This document shows positions 16,776 through 24,443 of a stretch of 64,000 bases of DNA, piece by piece; the stretch's first letter is position 1; every line of letters starts with the position of its first letter. The position numbers were made by a program, and so were the translations under genes. Under the pieces are notes generated by a model. It was not told the DNA's origin and searched no databases. It worked only from the letters and a program-made list of their open reading frames with translations. The DNA is from Pseudobacter ginsenosidimutans (lineage in GTDB: Bacteria; Bacteroidota; Bacteroidia; Chitinophagales; Chitinophagaceae): NCBI RefSeq assembly GCF_007970185.1, contig NZ_CP042431.1, positions 1,674,001-1,738,000 of the forward strand. The letters are read 5' to 3'.

Positions 16776-16835
16776 CAGCGTGGTTGGAAGTAATGCACGC
16801 ATCCCAAAGAAAAACTTTACCCATTCAGCGTGCTC

Positions 16836-16983
16836 TATCAAAGGGATGGATGTAATTCAGGCCTCGCAAATACAAGCGAAAAAGCCCACCAGCATTCCAC
16901 AGTCCATCAAACCATAAAAAGCAGAAAAATATCCTCCCGCGCCGGTGTATTTCGCAGCCTGAATTACATCCATCCCTTTGATA
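16836..16983 (-). repeat. Structured intergenic element, copy 3 (covarying-arm stem-loop)
   Basis: The arms 16836-16862 and 16957-16983 are perfectly complementary over 27 bp (core AAGGGATGGATGTAATTC). An inner pair AAATAC / GTATTT follows. The loop contains ACAAGCGAAAAAGCCCACC and ATATCCTCCCGCGCCGG, homologous to the loops of copies 1 and 2. The copy lies 37 nt beyond the stop codon of the minus-strand lipoprotein gene, converging with copy 2 in the rho-lipoprotein gap. Confidence 0.8.
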
Positions 16984-17020
16984 CCACCAAAGAAAAAGTT
17001 TTTCAGAAAAAAGGTGCAGC

Positions 17021-17734
17021 CTACTTCAACACCACGCCCTTCAATCTCTCCTTTCTCCATTGACCGGCGAGTTTGTCAGCAGCTTGTGCATCGTCCAGTT
17101 CGTAAAGATCATACATGTTGTCATTGAGACTGATCTTCCAGACGGTTACTTTTTTGCCGCCATTCTCTTCGTTTTCCTGTGTGCCGACGATCACCAGTTC
17201 ATTGTTGCTGGTCCAGAAGGCATCTTCAACGGAGCCGCCTGGGCCCATGAAAAGGAGGCGTTTGCTTTTACCGGATTTGGGATCGATGAGACTTACTTCG
17301 GTATCAGGACCTCCGGCTGTGCCGATGAGCTTGCCGCGCGAGTCTTTGCGGATATCGATATTGTAGCTGTCGAGGTCGATGAAGCGGGTACTGTCGGGTG
17401 AGTATTTGAGGAATGTTCCGTAGGAGGAGAAATAGGTCTTAGTAGGTTTGAAATCCTGCGTGAGCAGGGAATCCTGTTCGTAGCTGCTCTTATATTTGAA
17501 ACGACTCCAGTCGAAGTTGGGGATTTTGGTTTTGGCGTAGTCTGTGAAGCCGGCGGTCTGGAAGCGCTGGATTGTTTCAGCAGTGAGTGTGGTATCCGGA
17601 CCTGTAGTAACAATGCTGTCTGTTGTTTCTGTTTCATCATCGGGCTGGGTCTGTTTGTCTGCATTGTCGTTGCAGGCTGTGGCGGAAATGATGAGGAGTG
17701 CGAGTATGGAAGTGTAAATAGTGTATTTCATCAT
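17021..17734 (-). CDS. Lipoprotein of unknown function
   Basis: A 237-residue protein if read from MMKYTIYTS. A hydrophobic segment ends in a lipobox (ISATAC, Cys ~21). An acidic Asp/Glu/Thr linker follows (DDETETTDS), then a soluble domain rich in Tyr and Asp, with strands such as KRLLFMGPGGSVEDAFWTSNNELVIVGTQE that look beta-propeller-like. A longer start at 17761 adds nine residues with no signal-peptide character and was not chosen. I recognise no family. It lies 140 nt downstream of the pterin dehydratase gene on the same strand and may be transcribed separately. Confidence 0.7.
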   Translation of the reverse strand: MMKYTIYTSILALLIISATACNDNADKQTQPDDETETTDSIVTTGPDTTLTAETIQRFQTAGFTDYAKTKIPNFDWSRFKYKSSYEQDSLLTQDFKPTKTYFSSYGTFLKYSPDSTRFIDLDSYNIDIRKDSRGKLIGTAGGPDTEVSLIDPKSGKSKRLLFMGPGGSVEDAFWTSNNELVIVGTQENEENGGKKVTVWKISLNDNMYDLYELDDAQAADKLAGQWRKERLKGVVLK

Positions 17735-17874
17735 GCGAACGTTGTTGATTAAGGTACACAATAATTCGGCATCGGCCTGTTAAGCAGTGCTGGCGCGGGG
17801 TTTATTTAACGGGGTTTTAATAGATATGACTTTCGCCGTGTTTGGGACTGCGTGCAATTTGTTGAAGGAATGCA

Positions 17875-18114
17875 TCAGGATGCGGGCGCAAATGCATCGA
17901 TCTTCTGCGCCAGTTTCCTGTCTTTTTCCGTGATGATATCGCCTGCATCATGTGTGGAGAGCCAGATCTCCACTTTGTTGTAAACGTTGGTCCAGAGTGG
18001 ATGATGGTTCATTTTTTCCGCTTCGATGGCCACGCGCGTCATGAAGGCAAATGCTTCAGAGAAATTACGGAACTCGAACTGGCGATAGAGTTGATTGTTC
18101 TTTTCCTGCCACAT
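17875..18114 (-). CDS. Pterin-4a-carbinolamine dehydratase family protein
   Basis: A 79-residue protein, short but complete for the family. It carries the diagnostic signature: helix [19 protein letters not shown] with H37-H38-P39, then [21 protein letters not shown] and the final helix [12 protein letters not shown]. The enzyme dehydrates 4a-hydroxytetrahydrobiopterin, recycling the cofactor of aromatic amino-acid hydroxylases. No hydroxylase gene is nearby, and in many bacteria the physiological role is unsettled. It lies 19 nt after the IPExxxVDY gene, so the two are probably co-transcribed. It is about 20 residues shorter at the N-terminus than many homologues. Confidence 0.9.
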   Translation of the reverse strand: MWQEKNNQLYRQFEFRNFSEAFAFMTRVAIEAEKMNHHPLWTNVYNKVEIWLSTHDAGDIITEKDRKLAQKIDAFAPAS

Positions 18115-18133
18115 AATGATTTGGTTTAAAAGA

Positions 18134-18568
18134 CTAAAAAATCAGGTGACCTTTGTTTTTGATCTTTTCATTGGTCAATTCCGTTACCAGTTGCACGGGC
18201 GAGAGGGAACGGATGCCGGTTACCAGTTGTTGCATAAAATCTTCGGCCACGATATCTCCTTTGAGGAGCCAGAGGAAATCAAGATGTTTGAATTCCGGCA
18301 GCAGGTATTCGCCATCGTACTGGTTATGATAGAGATAATGCACCAGTGAGGTGGTGGGCTCACGGTATTCGAAGATAGAGAAATAATAGTTCCGGGATTT
18401 CTTGTAGAGTTGAATCTCGATCTCGTTGTTGATCCGGAAATCGTAACGCAGCAATTGATTGAGCTGCCAGCAGAACTGGTAGTTCTTTACAGATGCCACA
18501 ATGCCCAGTAAGCGGGTATTGTCGAAGAAATCATCTGCGAGATCGTCGAAGTCTAGTTTCAGTTTCAT
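18134..18568 (-). CDS. IPExxxVDY family protein
   Basis: A 144-residue cytosolic protein of the IPExxxVDY family, a Bacteroidota-specific group of unknown function named after a motif. Here it appears as LPEFKHLDF (~92-100). Other visible features are an acidic N-terminus ([13 protein letters not shown]) and the aromatic segment [15 protein letters not shown]. It sits between the M28 peptidase gene (24 nt upstream) and the pterin dehydratase gene (19 nt downstream) on the same strand. No catalytic residue pattern is visible, and the neighbours do not indicate a shared pathway. Confidence 0.8.
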   Translation of the reverse strand: MKLKLDFDDLADDFFDNTRLLGIVASVKNYQFCWQLNQLLRYDFRINNEIEIQLYKKSRNYYFSIFEYREPTTSLVHYLYHNQYDGEYLLPEFKHLDFLWLLKGDIVAEDFMQQLVTGIRSLSPVQLVTELTNEKIKNKGHLIF

Positions 18569-18592
18569 GGATGTCAGGTAATGGCCTGATGC

Positions 18593-20254
18593 TTACTGGA
18601 AGGTTACTTTGGCTTCCAGGGTATCGTTTCCGCGTTTGTATTTGACAGTTGTTGAATCGCCTTTTTTGAATTTAGAGAGTGCCTGCATGTAGGCTTCCAT
18701 GGAAGAGATGGAATGCTCTCCCAGTTGAATGATTACATCTCCTGACTTAATGCCTGCTTTCTGTGCGGGCCTGTTATCGCTTACGCCATCTGCGCGAACG
18801 CCTGCTCCCGTGAATGTGTAATCGGGCATGATGCCGAGGGATACACTGAACCGGGCAGTACTGGATGTTTGTGTTTCGCGGGTTTTGGCGAAAGCCAGTT
18901 TGCCTTTCGTATTGGTGGCTGTAACGATGTTCTCGATGCATTTGATCACCAGCAGCTCTCCGTTATAATTGATCTTATTGAAATCGTCTGAGGGTTTGTG
19001 ATAGTCTGTATGCAGGCCGGTGAAAAAGAAAAGTACAGGAACATCCATCCGGTAGAAAGAGGTATGGTCGCTGGGTCCGGTGCCGCTGGAATCGAACTTG
19101 AAGGTAAGCGGATTGTTTTTGGGGCTCATGCTGCTGAAGATCTCGCCCCATACCGGAGAAGTGCCGTAGCCGCCTACTGTGAGTGTTTTGCTGCTATCGT
19201 TCAGTCTTCCCACCATATCCATATTGATCATATAGTTCACCGATTTCATATCGATGGTAGGCTGCTGTGTAAAATATTTGGAGCCGTTGAGGCCCAGCTC
19301 TTCGGCAGAGAAAGCGATAAAGAGATAGTTATTGTTTTTGTTCTTTGAAGCTTTGATCAATCGCGCCAGTTCGATAAGAGCGGCGGTTCCGCTGGCATTG
19401 TCGTCTGCGCCGTTGTGGATCTGGTTTTTCACATTCGGCGCCATGCTGTTGCCATCTTCGCCGAGTCCGAGGTGATCATAATGTGCACCCAGAATGATCG
19501 TTTGAGGGGCGCCGTTATCGATATAACCGATCACATTCTGTCCTGTCCGCGTTTTGTCGCCAATATCCACACGGATCTTCACATCATAGGTGCCGGATTC
19601 ATCCTGGAGATAGGTACTCACTGCTTTGGGTGTGAGGTAAACAACAGGAATGGGCGATGAGGCTGACCTGTCTTTGCCGTTGAACTTCAGGTTGTCTTTG
19701 ATTGATGACGTATTGAAAAGAACCAGTGCGGTAGCGCCTTTGGATGCAGCTTTGCTCACTTTTTCCTTGATGGCGGATTCGAGATCATAATGCGGATTGT
19801 CTTTATTGTCTTCCAGCATATTCTTGAGGTCCGCAAACCAGGGCACTCCTTTTTCGGCGAGTGCTGTGCTCACAGCTGCTTCTACGCTGGCGTTGGGGCT
19901 GAATGCAAGCGGAAAATAGTCGATATTCAGCTTGAGATCATTGTCGTTGATGATGAACAGCGTGGCATTGTTCACCTGTCTGCCTTCATTGATCTCAAAA
20001 GGCTGGAACCAGTTATTGTCTGGCCCTTTGGGTTGCAGACCAACGGCTGCAAACTGTTTGCTGATGTATTCTCCGGCTAGTTTTTCGCCATTGCTGCCTG
20101 CGCGGCGGCCTTCCAGCTTATCGTCTGCCAGGTAAGCGATATGTGCCTGGAGATTGGTTACAATCGCCTTGTCGGCCTTTTTGATCTTTTGTGCCTGAAT
20201 ATTGGAGGAGACGATCAGAAAAAGGGAGGCTATACTTAATGCGCGGATCAGCAT
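18593..20254 (-). CDS. Secreted M28-family metallopeptidase with PA and PDZ domains
   Basis: A 553-residue exported zinc peptidase. The signal peptide is MLIRALSIASLFLIVSSNIQA. A PA-type insert domain (~residues 130-230) includes ATALVLFNTSS. The M28 catalytic core shows both metal-binding clusters: GAHYDHLG, GADDNASGTAALIELAR, the catalytic glutamate pair in FSAEELGLNGS, NMDMVGRL, and GPSDHTSFYRMDVP with the late histidine in GLHTDYHKPSDD. A C-terminal PDZ domain includes AGIKSGDVIIQLG. It probably acts as an aminopeptidase in the periplasm or outside the cell. ATG 20254 is chosen because the longer TTG start at 20290 lies inside the -7 promoter box. First gene of a minus-strand cluster. Confidence 0.92.
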   Translation of the reverse strand: MLIRALSIASLFLIVSSNIQAQKIKKADKAIVTNLQAHIAYLADDKLEGRRAGSNGEKLAGEYISKQFAAVGLQPKGPDNNWFQPFEINEGRQVNNATLFIINDNDLKLNIDYFPLAFSPNASVEAAVSTALAEKGVPWFADLKNMLEDNKDNPHYDLESAIKEKVSKAASKGATALVLFNTSSIKDNLKFNGKDRSASSPIPVVYLTPKAVSTYLQDESGTYDVKIRVDIGDKTRTGQNVIGYIDNGAPQTIILGAHYDHLGLGEDGNSMAPNVKNQIHNGADDNASGTAALIELARLIKASKNKNNNYLFIAFSAEELGLNGSKYFTQQPTIDMKSVNYMINMDMVGRLNDSSKTLTVGGYGTSPVWGEIFSSMSPKNNPLTFKFDSSGTGPSDHTSFYRMDVPVLFFFTGLHTDYHKPSDDFNKINYNGELLVIKCIENIVTATNTKGKLAFAKTRETQTSSTARFSVSLGIMPDYTFTGAGVRADGVSDNRPAQKAGIKSGDVIIQLGEHSISSMEAYMQALSKFKKGDSTTVKYKRGNDTLEAKVTFQ

Positions 20255-20287
20255 ATAGTAGAATTTTTCTTTAATAGAAGATTGCTG

Positions 20288-20295
20288 CAAAGGTA
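20288..20295 (-). promoter_or_regulatory. -7 box of the M28 peptidase promoter
   Basis: Read on the minus strand, TACCTTTG is a perfect TAnnTTTG match and lies 33 nt before the ATG at 20254. It rules against the TTG start at 20290, which is part of the box. Confidence 0.5.
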
Positions 20296-20458
20296 CTTGT
20301 CAAACTGTATACCAATCATTCCACCGTAATAATTTCCCTGAATAGTAAACTAATAGTTAAATTCAGGTTTTGCGGGTACGCATTGTTAGAATGCCATTAC
20401 GCAACTGGCTGATTGTAAAGGGGGCAGATTGGATTTCCATTAAGATTTGATAATAGCC

Positions 20459-20490
20459 TTTATTAGCTCGTGTTTTTTCCTTTACTTTTG
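20459..20490 (+). promoter_or_regulatory. Promoter of the SNF2-type gene
   Basis: TTTA (20459-20462, one mismatch to TTTG) and TACTTTTG (20483-20490, perfect -7) are exactly 20 nt apart, 52 nt before the start codon. Confidence 0.55.
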
Positions 20491-20542
20491 CAGATTGGCC
20501 TTTTCTGAAGAGGGCTGAGGAACTATAATTTTAAAGAACAGC

Positions 20543-23500
20543 ATGGCACTACCGCATCTCATTAAGTACGTGTATACCAATGGAACTGATGAAGTGATTC
20601 GTAGAGGCAAAAAGATCCACGCCATTGGTTATGTAGAGTTGGTGGATTACGATGAGCTCCTGGACTCTGTTGTCTTTCGTGTTAAAGACGATAGTTACAG
20701 CACCTATTACAAGGTGAGCATTCAAAAGTTCAAAGACCCCCGGAACCTCTCCGTTCGTTGTGCATGTCCCTATAACCTGGGCGATATCTGCAGGCACGAA
20801 GCCGCAGCCCTCATCCAGTTGCAGGAAATGCTCGACAAGAACATGCTCAAAACTGAGGAGGTAGAGTATGATCAGCGTCACACCGTAGTGAAGATGAAGT
20901 TCATCGACCTCAAAACACTACGACTTCTCTGCTCTCCCGACGCTTATTCAGCAGCCGAAGTTTATCTCCGTACACAACGCGCGGATATCGAATATGCCAA
21001 AGATGAAGTGGTGAAAGCCTCTGTTACCATCGAAGGCAAAGCTTACAAAGTAGTGCTCCGCAAAAATGAAGAGCGCAACTTTGATACAAGTTGTGATTAC
21101 GAAGACAAACAGCATCCGCTCTGTCTGCCCAAAGTGATCGTGTTCCTGCAGCTGCTGAACGCATACGGCCCCTACTACTTCGATTCTATCCGCAACTGGG
21201 ATAAAGAAAAGAACAAATTACTGGAAGCCTACGGCTACCAGCTCTCAGATAATCTTGAAGGAAAATTTGAATTCACGTACAAGGATGGAAAGCCTTTCCT
21301 GCGTGTACTGGATCCAACCATCAAACGCGTATCTCCACAGGATTCCGCCAAACTGCGCGCCAAACCTGTGATGGCCGAAGCTGAAACTGTCACTGCCGAA
21401 ACAGCAACTGCAGAAGACACCGAAGCAAAAGTGCTTCCTGCAAGTCCAACGCTGAGGCTGGGCGTTGTTTTCAATTTCAATGCAGACAGCTATCCCGGCT
21501 GGACCATCGATGCCATCAGCGGAGAAGCCAATGAATCCTTCACTGAATTCACAGGAAAAGTGGAAAAGCTGGACCTGAGTAAATTCGTGAACATCGAGGC
21601 TTTCAGTGAGCAGGACAAACAACTCTTTGCTCCGATCCGCAAAATGCAGGATAGTGAGATCACCAAATACCTGAACAGGAACTCACCGTTCAGCGGCATC
21701 TGGGAAAATATCATTCACCATGAAAAAGATGAACTGCCTGAAGAAACAAAGGCGCTCATGAGTGAATACCTGCATCCCAAACTGAAAAAACTTTTCGTTG
21801 ACATTGCTTCCAATCCATTCGTTTTTTACCTGAATGGAAAGAAGGCATTCAAGACCACCAACCTGCACACGGTAGGAGTGGTTACGGATTTCATCACGCC
21901 CTGGTTCAAAGTGAGCCGCAGCGGCGATCATTTTGAAGTGGAAGCTTGGGTGAAACTGAATGGTCAGAATGTGCCGATCAATGAAAACACCATGAACAGC
22001 GGACTGGTGTTCTTCCACAATGAAAATCTTTTTCTCTGGGATACTTCAGAGATCGTGAACCTGGTGAGCCGTTTCCAAAGCAAGGGCGGAAAACTCAGGT
22101 TCTCCAAATCCGAATGGCCGGAACAACTTCGCTCCTTCGTGTTGCCGCTCACACGCGAGTATCATGTTGAGTTCGATCAAACCATGATCAGTGAAGTAAA
22201 AGACGGCGATCCGGAAAAACGTGTTGTACTCCAGGAAAAAGGGGATTACCTCATCTTCATGCCACTATTCAGTTACAAAGGCTTTGAAACGAAGGCCGGC
22301 GGTAAAGATGAGCTGGTGATCCCAGATGGAGAGAAAGTGTTGGTAGTACATCGCGATAAAGAAAAAGAGCTTGCCTTCTTCAAGAAACTGGAAGCCCTGC
22401 ACAGTAACTTTATCAGGCCGGAAGGCGGACAGCAACTGGCTTTGAAAGGAAGCGATGTGCTGAAGAACAACTGGTTCTTCCTCTTCGTGGATGCGATGAA
22501 AGACATGAAAGTGCCCGTATTCGGATACGATGCACTGAAGAATTTCCGCTTCAATACCGCCAAGCCACAAACGAAGATCCATATCAGTAGCAATACAGAC
22601 TGGTTTGATGCACGCGTGGATATTCTCTTCGGTGAGCAGAAAGTAACCATCGCCGATGTGAAGAAAGCGCTGGCCAACCGTCAGCAGTTTGTGACCCTGG
22701 ACGATGGCACACTTGGTATCCTGCCCGAAGAATGGATCAAGAAATACTCACTGCTCTTCCGTGTTGGTGAAGGCAAGCAGAACCAGCTCCGTTTATCGAA
22801 ATACCATATGAGTGTGATCGATGAGCTGTACGAAGAAAGAAATGAAGAGGAGCTGGTATTGAAGCTGGAAGAGAAATACGAAACCCTCAAGAACTTCAAT
22901 AATATCCGCGAGATCCCGGTGCCCGAGCACCTGAAGCCGATCCTGCGTCCTTACCAGGAGCATGGATTCCACTGGCTCAATTACCTGAGTGAGATCGGAT
23001 GGGGAGGTATCCTGGCTGATGATATGGGTCTTGGTAAAACCATCCAGGCATTATCATTCCTTTATTATTACAGGAAACATCACGGGAAGCTGAGAGCACT
23101 CGTTGTTTGCCCCACTACCCTGATGTTCAACTGGGAGAATGAGATCAAGAAGTTCACGCCCGAGCTTACCTACCATATCCATCACGGTGGCGAGCGCACG
23201 CGCGATAAAGAACAACTGGCCAAAGCCGAAGTGATCATCACAACTTATGGAACCCTCCGCAGCGATATCAAACTGCTGGTAGACATTCCTCTTGACTATG
23301 TGGTGCTGGATGAAAGCCAGGCCATCAAGAACCCGGCCAGCAAGGTTACGAAGGCGGCCAGCCTGCTGAATGCTAAAAATCGTTTATGCCTCAGCGGTAC
23401 TCCATTGCAGAATAACACTTTCGATATTTTCGCACAGATGAACTTCCTGAATCCAGGCATGCTCGGTAGTATCGAGTTCTTCCGTCAGGAGTTTGCCATC

Positions 23501-24331
23501 CCCATCGATAAATTCGGGGAAGCAGACAGGAAAGACCATCTCCGTAAATTATTGTTCCCATTCATTCTTCGCCGCACCAAGGAACAGGTGGCGAAAGATC
23601 TTCCTGAAAAAACAGAGACCATCCTCTTTTGCGAGATGGATGATGAGCAACGCAATATCTATGATGCGTACAGGAATGATTTCCGCGACAAGATCCTCGG
23701 CACCATTGAATCACAGGGCATCCAGCGATCACAGCTCACCATCCTGCAGGGCCTGATGAAGCTGCGCCAGATCTGCGATTCGCCGGCCATCCTGAATGAA
23801 TCGGAGAAATTTCCCAATCATTCCATCAAACTGGAAGAGCTTGGCCGGGAGATCACAGAAAATATCAGCAACCACAAAGCGCTGGTGTTCTCACAATTCC
23901 TGGGCATGCTGGGCCTGATCAAGGAAAAACTGAGAGAATTGGATGTGGATTTCGAATATTTCGATGGCAGCACCACGGCCATTGAGCGTGAGAGAGCCAT
24001 TCAGCGATTCCAGAATGATGATAAGTGCCGTGTATTCCTCATCTCCCTCAAAGCTGGTGGTGTGGGTCTTAACCTCACCGCCGCCGATTATGTATACATC
24101 GTTGATCCCTGGTGGAACCCCGCTGTGGAACAGCAGGCGATCGACCGTACACACCGTATTGGTCAGACAAAGAACATCTTTGCCTATCGCATGATCTGTA
24201 AAGACACTATCGAAGACAAGATCCTGCAGCTTCAGGATAAGAAGCGGGTGCTTGCCAAAGATCTCATTACAGATGATGAAGGATTTGTGAAGAGCCTCAG
24301 CCGCGAAGATGTAGAATATCTCTTTAGTTAA
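20543..24331 (+). CDS. SNF2-family DNA-dependent ATPase with SWIM zinc finger
   Basis: A 1262-residue Swi2/Snf2 ATPase. The N-terminal SWIM zinc finger is at about residues 72-90 (CACPYNLGDICRHEA, CxC...CxH). A long middle region (~130-780), typical of bacterial SNF2 proteins, follows. The motor has motif I DDMGLGKTIQ (~826), motif II DESQ (~922), LSGTPLQNN, then the helicase C domain with FSQFLGMLGLIKEK, DGSTT, LKAGGVGLNLTAADYV and the arginine-finger motif DRTHRIGQ (~1198). Such proteins move along duplex DNA to remodel bound proteins, often RNA polymerase; the target here is unknown. Residues ~285-300 are an Ala/Thr/Glu-rich linker. Confidence 0.95.
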   Translation: MALPHLIKYVYTNGTDEVIRRGKKIHAIGYVELVDYDELLDSVVFRVKDDSYSTYYKVSIQKFKDPRNLSVRCACPYNLGDICRHEAAALIQLQEMLDKNMLKTEEVEYDQRHTVVKMKFIDLKTLRLLCSPDAYSAAEVYLRTQRADIEYAKDEVVKASVTIEGKAYKVVLRKNEERNFDTSCDYEDKQHPLCLPKVIVFLQLLNAYGPYYFDSIRNWDKEKNKLLEAYGYQLSDNLEGKFEFTYKDGKPFLRVLDPTIKRVSPQDSAKLRAKPVMAEAETVTAETATAEDTEAKVLPASPTLRLGVVFNFNADSYPGWTIDAISGEANESFTEFTGKVEKLDLSKFVNIEAFSEQDKQLFAPIRKMQDSEITKYLNRNSPFSGIWENIIHHEKDELPEETKALMSEYLHPKLKKLFVDIASNPFVFYLNGKKAFKTTNLHTVGVVTDFITPWFKVSRSGDHFEVEAWVKLNGQNVPINENTMNSGLVFFHNENLFLWDTSEIVNLVSRFQSKGGKLRFSKSEWPEQLRSFVLPLTREYHVEFDQTMISEVKDGDPEKRVVLQEKGDYLIFMPLFSYKGFETKAGGKDELVIPDGEKVLVVHRDKEKELAFFKKLEALHSNFIRPEGGQQLALKGSDVLKNNWFFLFVDAMKDMKVPVFGYDALKNFRFNTAKPQTKIHISSNTDWFDARVDILFGEQKVTIADVKKALANRQQFVTLDDGTLGILPEEWIKKYSLLFRVGEGKQNQLRLSKYHMSVIDELYEERNEEELVLKLEEKYETLKNFNNIREIPVPEHLKPILRPYQEHGFHWLNYLSEIGWGGILADDMGLGKTIQALSFLYYYRKHHGKLRALVVCPTTLMFNWENEIKKFTPELTYHIHHGGERTRDKEQLAKAEVIITTYGTLRSDIKLLVDIPLDYVVLDESQAIKNPASKVTKAASLLNAKNRLCLSGTPLQNNTFDIFAQMNFLNPGMLGSIEFFRQEFAIPIDKFGEADRKDHLRKLLFPFILRRTKEQVAKDLPEKTETILFCEMDDEQRNIYDAYRNDFRDKILGTIESQGIQRSQLTILQGLMKLRQICDSPAILNESEKFPNHSIKLEELGREITENISNHKALVFSQFLGMLGLIKEKLRELDVDFEYFDGSTTAIERERAIQRFQNDDKCRVFLISLKAGGVGLNLTAADYVYIVDPWWNPAVEQQAIDRTHRIGQTKNIFAYRMICKDTIEDKILQLQDKKRVLAKDLITDDEGFVKSLSREDVEYLFS

Positions 24332-24443
24332 ACCTGGCCGTAGGAAAAGGATCATAGGAACTGGTTTGCTGTCATTTTCTGCACAAGTTTGTCAGGAAGG
24401 CAGCCGTCTAAATTCCTATTATATTCTATTTATCCCTACAGCC

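Noticed and set aside
16564-16824. Minus-strand 86-codon frame next to element copy 3
   Set aside because: Only the 46-nt conserved block resembles another sequence in the window; the rest is unsupported. Kept as a finding about coding-like signal, not as a gene.
16857-17060. Minus-strand 67-codon open frame across element copy 3
   Set aside because: It is made of the stem-loop itself; the homologous copies have different loop lengths and frames, so the frame is not kept. No start context and no family match.
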